Source of the DNA: Pseudomonadota bacterium
Lineage (GTDB): Bacteria; Pseudomonadota; Gammaproteobacteria; Burkholderiales; Burkholderiaceae_D
NCBI GenBank assembly: GCA_023392035.1
Contig: JAEVZY010000315.1
Span: forward strand, 1 to 28,015
DNA length: 28,015 nt
Direction of reading: 5' to 3'
The first letter of the stretch is position 1, and the number at the start of each line of letters is the position of its first letter. The notes under the pieces were generated by a model. That model had not been told where the DNA came from. It saw only the letters and a list, made by a program, of their open reading frames with translations, and made no database searches. Of the stretch, positions 1-8,557 are shown in pieces. The translations under genes and the position numbers were made by a program.

Positions 1-331
1 CGCTGCCGTCGGCCATCATGCGCACGATGCCGGTGGCCTTTTGCTCGCGGCCCCAGGCGCCCATGACGAAGGCGTCGTTCACCGAGATGCACCAGATTTC
101 GTCCACGCCCTTGGCCTTGAACTCGGCGGCCTTGGCCACGAAGCCCGGCACATGCTTGGCCGAGCAGGTCGGCGTGAAGGCGCCGGGCAGGCCGAAGATG
201 GCGATCTTCTTGCCCTTGACCAAATCGGCCACCTTGAACTTGTTCGGGCCCAGGGTGCAGCCTTCGGTTTCCACTTCGATGAATTCAGACAGCGTGGCGT
301 CTGGCAATTGGTCTCCAACCTGGATGGTCAT
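1..331 (-). CDS. Peroxiredoxin, PRX5-like (partial, C-terminus beyond window)
   Basis: Thiol peroxidase that reduces hydrogen peroxide and organic hydroperoxides, expected in the cytoplasm. The first 110 codons are visible, starting MTIQVGDQLPDATLSEF. The motif PGAFTPTCS at residues 49-57 is the PRX5/AHP1-type active site, with C56 the peroxidatic cysteine. The downstream stretch, including WCISVNDAFVMGAWG, fits the same family, whose members are usually about 160-170 residues, so roughly a third is missing. The ATG at 331 is preceded by a GAAAGGA ribosome site. The gene lies just downstream of ftsZ on the same strand but is separated from it by an intrinsic terminator, so it is probably transcribed on its own. 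A peroxiredoxin after ftsZ is, as I recall, common in Burkholderiales. The family call is firm; the physiological substrate is not determined. Confidence 0.9.
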   Translation of the reverse strand, partial: MTIQVGDQLPDATLSEFIEVETEGCTLGPNKFKVADLVKGKKIAIFGLPGAFTPTCSAKHVPGFVAKAAEFKAKGVDEIWCISVNDAFVMGAWGREQKATGIVRMMADGS

Positions 332-350
332 GGTCGTTTCCTTTCAGAGT

Positions 351-379
351 TTTATCGGGGGAACGCAATGGTATGCGAA
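351..379 (-). promoter_or_regulatory. Possible promoter of the peroxiredoxin gene
   Basis: Read on the minus strand, TTCGCA (374-379) and GATAAA (351-356) are separated by 17 bp. Each matches the sigma70 consensus at four of six positions. It lies between the ftsZ terminator and the peroxiredoxin start and would give a leader of about 15-20 nt. The match is weak, and the call rests mainly on position. Confidence 0.25.
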
Positions 380-439
380 CCGGCAGTATGCCCAAAGGCC
401 GGCTTTCTTGCAGCGGTCGCAAGCAAATTCCGGAAGCAC

Positions 440-471
440 AAAAACCGCCCTCGGCCATCAGGCCGGGGCGG
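440..471 (-). terminator. Intrinsic terminator after ftsZ
   Basis: On the minus strand the stem arms CCGCCC plus CGGCC (471-461) pair with GGCCG plus GGGCGG (456-445). The loop is TGAT, there is one unpaired A bulge, and TTTTT (444-440) follows at once. It starts about 30 bases after the ftsZ stop codon. This is a textbook rho-independent terminator and marks the end of the division and cell wall transcript. Confidence 0.88.
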
Positions 472-499
472 CTCCTTCGCCGGGGAGCGAAAAGCTACT

Positions 500-1678
500 T
501 CAGTCGGCTTGCTTGCGCAGGAAAGCCGGGATGTCGTAAGTCTCCATGCCGTTCTTTTCCAGCGCGCGCACCGTCTCGGAGGCCGATTCGCGACGCCACA
601 CGGCCGGCGCTTTCATGCCCTCGAAAGACGGCACCGGTTGCGCGCTCGGCTGTTGCATCTGCATCGCAGCCACCGGCTGATCATGCGTACCGGTGCGCAG
701 CACGGGGGTCTGCACCAGTTGCACGTTCTTGCGGCCGCGGCCGAGGCCGGTTGCCACCACCGTCACGCGCAAGTCTTCGCCCATGTTGTCGTCATAGGCA
801 ATGCCCTGGGCAATCGAGGCATCCGGCGCGGCGAAGGCGCGCACAGTCGCCATCACTTCCTTGATCTCCTTGCCCTTCAGGCTGCGGCTGGCAGTGACAT
901 TCACCAGCACGCCGCGCGCGCCGGAGAGGTCGATGCCGTCCAAGAGCGGCGAAGCCACGGCCTGCTCGGCCGCGATGCGGGCGCGGTCCACGCCAGCCGC
1001 AACAGCCGTGCCCATCATGGCCTTGCCCTGCTCGCCCATAATGGTCTTGACGTCGTTGAAGTCGACGTTGATATGGCCCGGCACATTGATGATCTCGGCA
1101 ATGCCGGCCACGGCATTGTTGAGCACATCGTCGGCGTGCTGCAGCCACTCGATCATGCTGTCGTCTTCGTAGATCTCTTCCAGCTTCTCGTTCAGGATCA
1201 CGATCAGCGAGTCGACGTTCTTGGACAGCTCTTCCAGGCCTTCTTCGGCGATGTCCATGCACTTCTGGCCTTCGTACGAGAAAGGCTTGGACACCACGGC
1301 GACCGTCAGCGCGCCCTGGGCCTTGGCCACTTCCGCCACCACCGGCGCGGCGCCGGTGCCGGTGCCACCGCCCATGCCGGCGGCGATGAACACCATGTGC
1401 GCGCCACGCAGCGCGTCTTCAATGCGCGCGCGCGTCTCTTCGGCCAGCTGGCGGCCGACCTGCGGCTTCATGCCGGCACCCAGACCGCTTTCGCCGATCT
1501 GGATGATGTTGTGCGCCGTCGACTGCTTGAGCGCCTGGGCGTCGGTGTTGGCGCAGATGAATTCCACGCCTTGCACGCCCTTGTTGATCATGTGCTGCAC
1601 GGCATTGCCGCCCGCGCCGCCCACGCCTACTACCTTGATCACGGTGCCGCCGGCACTGTCGATCATGTCAATTTCCAT
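500..1678 (-). CDS. ftsZ: Cell division protein FtsZ
   Basis: Tubulin-like GTPase that polymerises into the Z ring at midcell and recruits the divisome. The 392-residue product has the nucleotide-binding GVGGAGGNAV at 18-27 and the tubulin signature GGGTGTGAAP near 103-112. The C-terminal half contains the T7-loop region (NVDFNDVKTIM), which completes the GTPase site of the neighbouring subunit. After a linker of about 60 residues the protein ends in the conserved tail DIPAFLRKQAD, the docking peptide for FtsA and other partners. The ATG at 1678 has a GGGGAG ribosome site. It is the last gene of the cluster: 101 bp separate it from ftsA, and a terminator follows. All expected parts are present and the length is typical. 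Confidence 0.98.
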   Translation of the reverse strand: MEIDMIDSAGGTVIKVVGVGGAGGNAVQHMINKGVQGVEFICANTDAQALKQSTAHNIIQIGESGLGAGMKPQVGRQLAEETRARIEDALRGAHMVFIAAGMGGGTGTGAAPVVAEVAKAQGALTVAVVSKPFSYEGQKCMDIAEEGLEELSKNVDSLIVILNEKLEEIYEDDSMIEWLQHADDVLNNAVAGIAEIINVPGHINVDFNDVKTIMGEQGKAMMGTAVAAGVDRARIAAEQAVASPLLDGIDLSGARGVLVNVTASRSLKGKEIKEVMATVRAFAAPDASIAQGIAYDDNMGEDLRVTVVATGLGRGRKNVQLVQTPVLRTGTHDQPVAAMQMQQPSAQPVPSFEGMKAPAVWRRESASETVRALEKNGMETYDIPAFLRKQAD

Positions 1679-1779
1679 CTTGCTCCCCTTGTGAAAAATG
1701 CAGTTTTCATTGAACAGGCCTCACCCGGATGGTCACGACTGTCCACTGCCAACTGCGGTTGCTACTGCCAGAACTACCC

Positions 1780-3012
1780 TTAGAAATTGCCCAGAAACCA
1801 TTCCTTCATGCGCTGCCACACGGCCTTGGCGGAGCCCTGCTGGCGATGCACGATGTGCCCGCGCAGATACTGCTTCTTCGCTTCCTGCAGCAAGCCCAGC
1901 ACGGTGGCGTAGCGCGGGCTGCGCACCACGTCGGCCAACTGGCCGCTGTAGTCGGGCATGCCCAGGCGCGTGGGTTTCAGGAACATGTCTTCGGCCAGCT
2001 CCACCATGCCCGGCATCATGGCCGAGCCGCCGGTGAGCACGATGCCGGAGGACAGCACCTCTTCGTAACCCGATTCGCGCACCACCTGGTGCACCAGCGC
2101 AAACAGCTCTTCTACCCGCGGCTCGATCACGGCCGCCAGCGCCTGGCGCGACAAGGTGCGCGGACCGCGATCGCCCAGACCGGGCACTTCAATTGCCTCG
2201 GCCGGATCGGCCATCACCTGCTTGCACACGCCAAAGCGCAGCTTGATTTCCTCGGCTTCCGCGGTCGGCGTGCGCAGCGCCATCGCGATGTCGTTGGTGA
2301 TCTGGTCGCCGGCGATGGGAATCACGGCGGTATGCCGGATCGCGCCCTCGGTGAAGATGGCGACGTCGGTGGTGCCGCCGCCGATATCCACCAGCACCAC
2401 GCCCAGTTCCTTTTCATCCGGCGTCAGCACCGCTTCGGCCGAAGCCATCGGCTGCAGGATCAGGTCCGACACTTCCAGCCCGCAGCGGCGCACGCACTTG
2501 ACGATGTTCTGCACCGCCGACACCGCGCCGGTGACGATGTGCACCTTCACTTCCAGACGGATGCCGCTCATGCCTATCGGCTCGCGCACGTCTTCCTGGC
2601 TGTCGACGATGAATTCCTGCGGCACCGTGTGCAGCAATTGCTGGTCGGTCGGAATGTTGACTGCCTTGGCGGTCTCGATCACGCGCGCCACGTCGGTGGC
2701 CGTGACTTCCTTGTCCTTGATCGCCACCATGCCGCTGGAGTTGAAGCTGCGGATATGGTTGCCGGCAATGCCGGTATAGACGTTCCTGATCTTGCAGTCG
2801 GCCATCAGCTCGGCTTCTTCCAGCGCGCGCTGGATCGATTCCACCGTAGCCTCGATATTGACCACCACGCCCTTTTTCAGGCCCTTGGAATCGTGCTGGC
2901 CCAGTCCGATCACTTCATGCCGTCCATCCGGCATGATTTCGGCCACCACCGCCACGATCTTGGAGGTGCCGATGTCGAGTCCGACGATCAGGTTTTTCGC
3001 GTCTTTAGTCAT
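1780..3012 (-). CDS. ftsA: Cell division protein FtsA
   Basis: Actin-like ATPase that tethers FtsZ filaments to the inner membrane and helps recruit later divisome proteins. It has 410 residues. The phosphate-1 loop is GLDIGTSKI (about 11-19), the phosphate-2 loop LVDIGGGTTDVAIF lies mid-protein, and the adenosine motif GIVLTGGSAMMPG is near 330. The FtsA-specific 1C subdomain falls between the first two motifs. The C-terminus, KAVWQRMKEWFLGNF, forms the short amphipathic helix that binds membrane. The ATG at 3012 gives the expected N-terminus MTKDAKNLIVGLDIG. It is preceded by a purine-rich but imperfect ribosome site, 86 bp after ftsQ, with a hairpin in that gap. Confidence 0.97.
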   Translation of the reverse strand: MTKDAKNLIVGLDIGTSKIVAVVAEIMPDGRHEVIGLGQHDSKGLKKGVVVNIEATVESIQRALEEAELMADCKIRNVYTGIAGNHIRSFNSSGMVAIKDKEVTATDVARVIETAKAVNIPTDQQLLHTVPQEFIVDSQEDVREPIGMSGIRLEVKVHIVTGAVSAVQNIVKCVRRCGLEVSDLILQPMASAEAVLTPDEKELGVVLVDIGGGTTDVAIFTEGAIRHTAVIPIAGDQITNDIAMALRTPTAEAEEIKLRFGVCKQVMADPAEAIEVPGLGDRGPRTLSRQALAAVIEPRVEELFALVHQVVRESGYEEVLSSGIVLTGGSAMMPGMVELAEDMFLKPTRLGMPDYSGQLADVVRSPRYATVLGLLQEAKKQYLRGHIVHRQQGSAKAVWQRMKEWFLGNF

Positions 3013-3043
3013 GTTGTCCGCTTCTTTTCACTTCTTTCTTCGT

Positions 3044-3062
3044 GCAGCCGGTTTGCGGCTGC
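3044..3062 (-). repeat. Perfect hairpin in the ftsQ-ftsA gap
   Basis: A 7-bp perfect inverted repeat, GCAGCCG and CGGCTGC, has a 5-base loop. It sits about 32 bases before the ftsA start on the transcribed strand. No T-run follows on the minus strand, so it does not look like an intrinsic terminator. It could slow RNA decay or modulate ftsA translation; nothing in the sequence decides between these. Confidence 0.5.
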
Positions 3063-3098
3063 AGCCTCGCCTTCATTCCCTGAGTCCCTGATCCGCTG

Positions 3099-3884
3099 CT
3101 ACTGCTTCTTCGCCACGCGCGCCGGCGGCTTGCGTGGGTCTTTCAAATCCAGTCCCTGCGCCTTCAGCGACAATCCATTCGGATAGCGCATGTCGATGCT
3201 CTCGATCCGGTTCTGCAGGCGCGCCACCAGTTGCGGCCAGATCGCCACCAGGCGCTGCACCCGGGTGCGCTGCAATTCGCGTCCCTGCTCGCGCCCCAGC
3301 TGCAGCGTGGTGCCGTTGTCCAGCTTGGCGGTCCAGGCGTAGCGCCCGGAGAGGAATAATCCTTCCGGTTTCAACTTCACCGGCTGCAGCCATTCGCCCA
3401 GTTCGCGATAGCGCGTCACCACATCTTTCTCGCTGCCCGGGGGACCTGCAAAGGACGGCAGCTCGCCATCCTCTTCCGCTTCCGCCAGGTTGGCAGTGAA
3501 GACTTCGCCATTCACCGACAACAGCTTGCCGTCCTCGCCCCAGGTGCCCAAGGGCTGGTGCTCTTCCAGCGTCACCACCAGGCCATTGGGCCAGGCGCGG
3601 CGCACGCTGGCACGCCGCACCCAGGGCACCGCCTCGAAGGCGGCGCGCACCGCATCCAGGTTGGCTGTGAAGAAATTGCCGCGGATGCGCGGCAAGGCCG
3701 TGTTGCGGATGGTGGAGGCGCTGACATGACGCAAGGGCTGTTGGTCGCCTTCCACCTGGATCGACCTCAAGGTGAACAGCGGACGTTGCGCCACCCACCA
3801 CAGGCCGCTGGCGAGCACAGCCGCGAGCGCGATCCCGAACAAGGTGTTGGCCAGGCCGTTCAACAATTTGACGTCGTGCCACAT
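3099..3884 (-). CDS. ftsQ: Cell division protein FtsQ
   Basis: Bitopic inner-membrane divisome protein that joins FtsB and FtsL and links cytoplasmic assembly to septal wall synthesis. The 261-residue product begins MWHDVKLLNGLAN. One membrane helix lies at about 11-30 (ending near GLWWVAQR). A periplasmic POTRA domain follows, starting FTLRSIQVEGD, and then the FtsQ beta domain, which includes WLQPVKLKPEGLFLSGRYAW. The ATG at 3884 sits 5 bases after the ddlB stop with GGGAGG upstream. The frame stays open further upstream through ddlB, but that extension is only shadow coding. The C-terminus is basic (PPARVAKKQ). Length and order match the family. Confidence 0.95.
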   Translation of the reverse strand: MWHDVKLLNGLANTLFGIALAAVLASGLWWVAQRPLFTLRSIQVEGDQQPLRHVSASTIRNTALPRIRGNFFTANLDAVRAAFEAVPWVRRASVRRAWPNGLVVTLEEHQPLGTWGEDGKLLSVNGEVFTANLAEAEEDGELPSFAGPPGSEKDVVTRYRELGEWLQPVKLKPEGLFLSGRYAWTAKLDNGTTLQLGREQGRELQRTRVQRLVAIWPQLVARLQNRIESIDMRYPNGLSLKAQGLDLKDPRKPPARVAKKQ

Positions 3885-3889
3885 GTGGC

Positions 3890-4891
3890 TTACTGCCCTC
3901 CCGTGCCGGAATCCGCCGGCGGCGCATGCGGTTTCAGTTCCAGCCTGGCCATGGCCAGGATCTGGGCGCACAAGTCCTGGTAGCTGATGCCGGCGGCCTT
4001 GGCCGACATCGGCACCAGCGAATGGCTGGTCATGCCGGGAGAGGTGTTGATCTCCAGCAGGAAGGGCGCGTTGTCGCCCTCGCGGATCATGAAGTCGACC
4101 CGGCCCCAGCCGCTGCAACCCAGCGCGTTGAAAGCGCGCACCGCCAGTTCCTGCACTTGCGCGGTCAACTCCGGCGCAAAGGGCGCCGGGCAGAAATACT
4201 TGGTGTCTTCGCTGAAGTACTTGTTGTGGTAATCGTAGTTGCCGCCCGGCGCGCGGATTTCCACCACCGGCAGGGCGCGCGCGTTGGGGCCGCGTCCCAG
4301 CACCGGCACCGTGATCTCGCGGCCGCGGATGAAAGCTTCGGCCAGCAGCAATTCGTCATAGCGGGCGCAGTCGTCGAAGGCGGCGCGCAATTGCGACAAC
4401 TGCTCCACCTTGGCGATGCCGATGGTGGAGCCTTCATGCGGCGCCTTGATCATCAAGGGCAGCTGCAGCCGGGCCGCCACCTGCTCCAGCTCGGCCTGGG
4501 TCGCCAGGCGCGAATCGAGCTCGGCGAAGGCCGGCGTCGGCAGCCCCTGGCTGGCCCAGATGCGCTTGGTCATCACCTTGTCCATGGCAATGCTGGAGGC
4601 CATCACGCCGGAGCCGGTATAGGGAATGCCCAGTTGCTCCAGCGCGCCCTGGATGCTGCCGTCCTCGCCGTAGCGGCCGTGCAGGGCGATGAAGACGCGG
4701 TCGAATTTTTGCGCCGACAGTTCCGCCAGGCTCTGCTTCCCGGTGTCGAAGCCATGGGCATCGATGCCCTGCTCCTGCAAGGCCTTGAGCACGCCGCCGC
4801 CGGACATCAGGGAGACGTCGCGCTCGGCCGAACGGCCGCCATACAGCACGCCGACGCGGCCGAAATCGATGATGGGTGTGGGCGTGCTCAT
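3890..4891 (-). CDS. ddlB: D-alanine--D-alanine ligase
   Basis: ATP-grasp enzyme that joins two D-alanines to make the dipeptide MurF adds to the peptidoglycan precursor; cytoplasmic. The 333-residue product has the N-terminal GRVGVLYGGRSAERDVSLMSG, ALHGRYGEDGSIQG in the central part, and the ATP-grasp metal-binding end FLLEINTSPGMTSHSLVP. The ATG at 4891 overlaps the murC stop by four bases (ATGA), so translation is probably coupled. It is named ddlB because this is the paralogue found in division clusters; another Ddl elsewhere in the genome cannot be excluded. Length is typical. Confidence 0.96.
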   Translation of the reverse strand: MSTPTPIIDFGRVGVLYGGRSAERDVSLMSGGGVLKALQEQGIDAHGFDTGKQSLAELSAQKFDRVFIALHGRYGEDGSIQGALEQLGIPYTGSGVMASSIAMDKVMTKRIWASQGLPTPAFAELDSRLATQAELEQVAARLQLPLMIKAPHEGSTIGIAKVEQLSQLRAAFDDCARYDELLLAEAFIRGREITVPVLGRGPNARALPVVEIRAPGGNYDYHNKYFSEDTKYFCPAPFAPELTAQVQELAVRAFNALGCSGWGRVDFMIREGDNAPFLLEINTSPGMTSHSLVPMSAKAAGISYQDLCAQILAMARLELKPHAPPADSGTGGQ

Positions 4892-6282
4892 GCGGCCTCC
4901 TGCGCTTTGGCCAGTTGGGCCGGCACACTGCTGATCGATCCGGCGCCCATGGTGATCACCACATCGCCATCGCGGGCGACCGTGAGAATGCTGCCGGCCA
5001 TGTCGCCGATCTCGGCGACAAACACCGGTTCCACCTTGCCCGCCACCCGTAGCGCATGCGCCAGCGAGCGGCCGTCCGCCGCCACGATCGGCGGCTCGCC
5101 GGCCGGATAGACCTCGGCCAGCAGCAACGCATCGACGGTGGACAACACCTTGACGAAGTCCTCGAACAGATCGCGGGTGCGGGTATAGCGATGCGGCTGG
5201 AAGGCCAGCACCAGGCGCCGATCCGGATAGGCGCCGCGCGCGGCAGCAATGGTGGCCGCGGTTTCCACCGGATGATGGCCATAGTCGTCCACCAGGGTGA
5301 AACTGCCGCCGCCAGGCAAAGCGATTTCGCCGTGGCGGGTGAAGCGGCGGCCGACGCCGTTGAATTCGGACAGCGCCTTGCAGGTGGCCGCATCCGGCAC
5401 GCCGATCTCGCGCGCGATCGCCACCGCCGCGCAGGCATTCTGCACGTTGTGCATGCCGGGCTGGTTCAGCTCCACCTGCATGTCGGCATAGCCTTCCTGG
5501 CGCACCGTGAAATGCATCTTGCCGCCGCGTGCCACCGCATCCACGGCGCGCACTTCTGCCTGCTCATGGAAGCCGTAGCTGACCACCGGCTTGGAAATGA
5601 AGGGCATGATCTCGCGCACGTTGGCGTCGTCCATGCAGACGATCGCCACGCCGTAGAACGGCAGGCGCTGGGTGAATTCGATGAAGGCCTGCTTCAGGCG
5701 GGCGAAGCTGTGGTCGTAGGTCTCCATGTGATCGGCATCGATATTGGTGATGACTTCGATCACGGGCGACAGGTTGAGGAAGGACGCGTCCGATTCGTCC
5801 GCTTCGGCCACGATGAAATCGCCCTTGCCCAGCTTGGCGTGGGCGCCGGCGCTGTTGAGCCGGCCACCGATGACGAAGGTCGGGTCCATGCCGCCTTCGG
5901 CCAGCACGCTGGCCACCAGGCTGGTGGTGGTGGTCTTGCCGTGGGTGCCGGCAATCGCGATGCCGCTCTTCAAGCGCATCAGCTCGGCCAGCATGATGGC
6001 GCGCGGAACGATGGGAATGCGGCGCGCGCGGGCCGCCATCACTTCCGGATTGTCGCCCTTCACCGCGGTGGAAATCACCACCGCGTCGGCGCCATCGATG
6101 TTCTCGGCGGCATGGCCGCGCTGCACGCGCGCACCCAGGCTGGCCAGGCGTTGCGTGGCCGGGTTGGACGACAGGTCGGAGCCGGAAACCTTGTAGCCGA
6201 GGTTGAGCAAGACTTCAGCAATTCCGCTCATGCCGGAGCCACCGATGCCCACAAAATGTATGTTCTTGACCTTGTGCTTCAT
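4888..6282 (-). CDS. murC: UDP-N-acetylmuramate--L-alanine ligase
   Basis: Cytoplasmic Mur ligase that adds L-alanine to UDP-MurNAc, the first step of the stem peptide. The start is the ATG at 6282, giving MKHKVKNIHFVGIGGSGMSGIAE, the classic MurC N-terminus with its glycine-rich UDP-binding loop. The product has 464 residues. The ATP-binding loop AGTHGKTTTT is near 110-120. VVDDYGHHPVE near 345 is a MurC hallmark, and the C-terminal domain contains AFQPHRYTRT. The open frame extends upstream into murG, but that stretch has no family similarity. The start overlaps the murG stop as ATGA and the end overlaps ddlB in the same way. Confidence 0.97.
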   Translation of the reverse strand: MKHKVKNIHFVGIGGSGMSGIAEVLLNLGYKVSGSDLSSNPATQRLASLGARVQRGHAAENIDGADAVVISTAVKGDNPEVMAARARRIPIVPRAIMLAELMRLKSGIAIAGTHGKTTTTSLVASVLAEGGMDPTFVIGGRLNSAGAHAKLGKGDFIVAEADESDASFLNLSPVIEVITNIDADHMETYDHSFARLKQAFIEFTQRLPFYGVAIVCMDDANVREIMPFISKPVVSYGFHEQAEVRAVDAVARGGKMHFTVRQEGYADMQVELNQPGMHNVQNACAAVAIAREIGVPDAATCKALSEFNGVGRRFTRHGEIALPGGGSFTLVDDYGHHPVETAATIAAARGAYPDRRLVLAFQPHRYTRTRDLFEDFVKVLSTVDALLLAEVYPAGEPPIVAADGRSLAHALRVAGKVEPVFVAEIGDMAGSILTVARDGDVVITMGAGSISSVPAQLAKAQEAA

Positions 6283-7355
6283 GATGTCTTCACCATGTCT
6301 TCCAGCACGGCGGCGATGGCTTCGTTGGCGCCGCGCCGGCCCTGTTGCCACGCGGCTTGCGCCAGCCGCAGGCAATCCGCGCGCGTGGTGCTTTTCAGAA
6401 GTTCGGCCAGCCGGCCGGGATTGAGTTCGGATTGCGGCAGATGAATGGCTGCGTGTTGCGCCGCCATCCACTGCGCGTTGTCGCGCTGGTGCGAGGTGGT
6501 GGAAGCCACCAGCGGCACCAGCACGCTGGCCACGCCGGCCGCCGTCAATTCGGACACCGTGATGGCGCCCGCGCGGCAGATCACCAGGTCGGCGTCGGCA
6601 TAACGGCGCGGCATGTCGTCGATGAAGTCCAGCACCTCGGCTTGGACGCCGGCCGTGGCGTAGGCCGCGCGCAAGGCCTCGATATGCTGCTTGCCGGATT
6701 GGTGCACCACCTGCGGCCGCGCTTCGGGCGGCAACAGGGCGAGTGCCGCCGGCACCGTATCGTTCAAGACCTTGGCGCCCAGACTGCCGCCGATCACCAG
6801 GATGCGCAAGCGGCCTTCGTGCCCGGCATAGCGTGCTTCCGGCTGCGGCAATTCCAGGATTTCGCGCCGCACCGGATTGCCGGTCACCACCGCCTTGCCC
6901 GCGGCTGGGCCGAAGTCGGCGTCAAAGCCGAACAGAACCTTGCGCGCCGCCGGCAGCAGGGTCTTGTTGGACAGCAGCAGCGCCGCATCGGCGTTCACCA
7001 GCACCAGCGGCTTGGCGGACAACTTTGCCATCAGGCCGCCCGGCACCGTCACATATCCGCCCATGCCCAGCACCACATCCGGCTTGCGCGCCTTGAGAAT
7101 GGCGCGGCATTTGCCGAAGGCGGCCAGCATCTTGCCCAAGCCGGACAGCGTGTGCTGCAAGCCCTTGCCGCGCAGGCCGGAAAACTCGATGCTGTCCATC
7201 TCCACGCCGTGGCGCGGCACCAGTTCGCGTTCCATGCCATGGGTGGTGCCCAGCCAACTGACCTGCCAGCCGCGCGACTTCATGGTGTCGGCAATCGCCA
7301 GGCCGGGGAAGATATGTCCGCCGGTGCCGGCGGCCATGATGAGCAGGCGCTTCAT
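6279..7355 (-). CDS. murG: UDP-GlcNAc:lipid I N-acetylglucosaminyltransferase
   Basis: Peripheral inner-membrane glycosyltransferase (GT28, GT-B fold) that adds GlcNAc to lipid I to make lipid II. The ATG at 7355 gives 358 residues, starting MKRLLIMAAGTGGHIFPGLA with the GTGGH loop at 10-14. A second glycine-rich loop, VIGGSLGAKVLND, opens the C-terminal domain. The sugar-nucleotide region includes ICRAGAITVSEL and ATTSHQ-like residues (ASTTSHQRDNA). The frame runs 23 codons further upstream into ftsW, but the ATG chosen here matches the family start and overlaps the ftsW stop by four bases. It sits between ftsW and murC, the standard order. Confidence 0.97.
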   Translation of the reverse strand: MKRLLIMAAGTGGHIFPGLAIADTMKSRGWQVSWLGTTHGMERELVPRHGVEMDSIEFSGLRGKGLQHTLSGLGKMLAAFGKCRAILKARKPDVVLGMGGYVTVPGGLMAKLSAKPLVLVNADAALLLSNKTLLPAARKVLFGFDADFGPAAGKAVVTGNPVRREILELPQPEARYAGHEGRLRILVIGGSLGAKVLNDTVPAALALLPPEARPQVVHQSGKQHIEALRAAYATAGVQAEVLDFIDDMPRRYADADLVICRAGAITVSELTAAGVASVLVPLVASTTSHQRDNAQWMAAQHAAIHLPQSELNPGRLAELLKSTTRADCLRLAQAAWQQGRRGANEAIAAVLEDMVKTS

Positions 7356-8557
7356 ACGCGGCCTCCGCGCATGAGCACTCGATTTTCGTAATCGATGCGC
7401 AGCAGGATCGCCAAGCCGACGCAATTGATCAGCACACCGGTACCGCCATAACTCATCAAGGGCAGGGTCAAACCCTTGGTCGGCAGCAAACCAAGGTTCA
7501 CACCCATGTTGATGAAGGCCTGCACGCCGATCCAGATGCCGATGCCCTTGGCGGTGAGGCCGGCGAAAGTCTGGTCGATGGCAATCGCCTGGCGGCCGAT
7601 TTCAAAGGCGCGCTTGATGATCCAGTAGAACATCAGGATCACCACCAGCACGCCGGCAAAGCCCAGTTCCTCGCCGATCACCGCCAGCAGGAAGTCGGTA
7701 TGCGCCTCCGGCAGGTAGTGCAGCTTTTCCACGCTGCCGCCCAGGCCCACGCCAAACAGTTCGCCGCGGCCGAAGGCAATCAGCGAATGCGACAGCTGAT
7801 ACGCCTTGCCCAGCGCGTTCTCTTCCTGCCAGGGATTGAGATAGGCAAAGATGCGCTCGCGCCGCCACGGCGAAAGTACGATCACCATGGTGAAAATGCC
7901 GACCAGGGTGGCGCCGATGCCGCCGAACCACACGCCATTGATGCCGCCCAGGAACAGGATACCCATGGCGATGCAGACGATCACGCCGAATGCGCCCAGG
8001 TCCGGCTCCAGCAGCAGCAACAGGCCGACAAAGCCGACCGCCACCGTCATCGGCATGAAGCCCTTGGTCAGCTTGTGCATGAACTGCTGCTTGCGCACCG
8101 TGTAGTCGGCGGCATACAGCACGACGACCAGCTTCATCAATTCGGACGGCTGCACATTCATGATCTTCAAAGGCAGCCAGCGGCGCGCGCCGTTGACGCC
8201 CTTGCCCACACCCGGCACCAGGACCAGCACCAGCAGCACCAGGGTGCCGACGAACAGATAGGGCGCGAGCTTTTGCCAGGTCTTGACCGGCATGCGAAAC
8301 GCCATGAAGCCCACCACCAGCGAAATCGCAATGAAGCTGGCCTGGCGCACCAGGAAATGGGTCGGCTTGTAGCCGGCGAACTTGGGCGAATCCGGCAAGG
8401 CAATCGATGCGGAATACACCATCACCATGCCGAACAGCATCAGGAGGATGGTGACCCAGACCAGCGGCTGGTCGTACTCCAGCATGCGCGAGCGCTGGCT
8501 GAAGCCGCCGGCCACGGTCTTGCTGCTCCAGTCCGGAATCAGGGCGGACAGTTTCAT
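7352..8557 (-). CDS. ftsW: Septal peptidoglycan polymerase FtsW
   Basis: SEDS-family glycosyltransferase of the inner membrane that polymerises lipid II at the septum together with FtsI. The 401-residue product has about ten hydrophobic helices, starting with LVWVTILLMLFGMVMVYSAS near 32-51. The large periplasmic loop carries SHSLIAFGRGELFGVGLGGS and the conserved LPEAHTDFLLAVIGEELGF. The C-terminal part has the SEDS motif LTLPLMSYGGTG. A cytoplasmic N-terminal tail of about 30 residues precedes the first helix. The ATG at 8557 overlaps the murD stop by four bases and the end overlaps murG by four. Substrate and partner roles come from family knowledge. Confidence 0.97.
   Translation of the reverse strand: MKLSALIPDWSSKTVAGGFSQRSRMLEYDQPLVWVTILLMLFGMVMVYSASIALPDSPKFAGYKPTHFLVRQASFIAISLVVGFMAFRMPVKTWQKLAPYLFVGTLVLLVLVLVPGVGKGVNGARRWLPLKIMNVQPSELMKLVVVLYAADYTVRKQQFMHKLTKGFMPMTVAVGFVGLLLLLEPDLGAFGVIVCIAMGILFLGGINGVWFGGIGATLVGIFTMVIVLSPWRRERIFAYLNPWQEENALGKAYQLSHSLIAFGRGELFGVGLGGSVEKLHYLPEAHTDFLLAVIGEELGFAGVLVVILMFYWIIKRAFEIGRQAIAIDQTFAGLTAKGIGIWIGVQAFINMGVNLGLLPTKGLTLPLMSYGGTGVLINCVGLAILLRIDYENRVLMRGGRV

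Noticed and set aside
1679..1779. A dedicated ftsZ promoter in the ftsA-ftsZ gap
   Set aside because: I could not find a -35/-10 pair with acceptable match and spacing, although such promoters are known in other bacteria.
3885..4118. Upstream extension of the FtsQ frame into ddlB
   Set aside because: The extension is out-of-frame reading of ddlB; the ATG at 3884 has a ribosome site and a normal FtsQ N-terminus.
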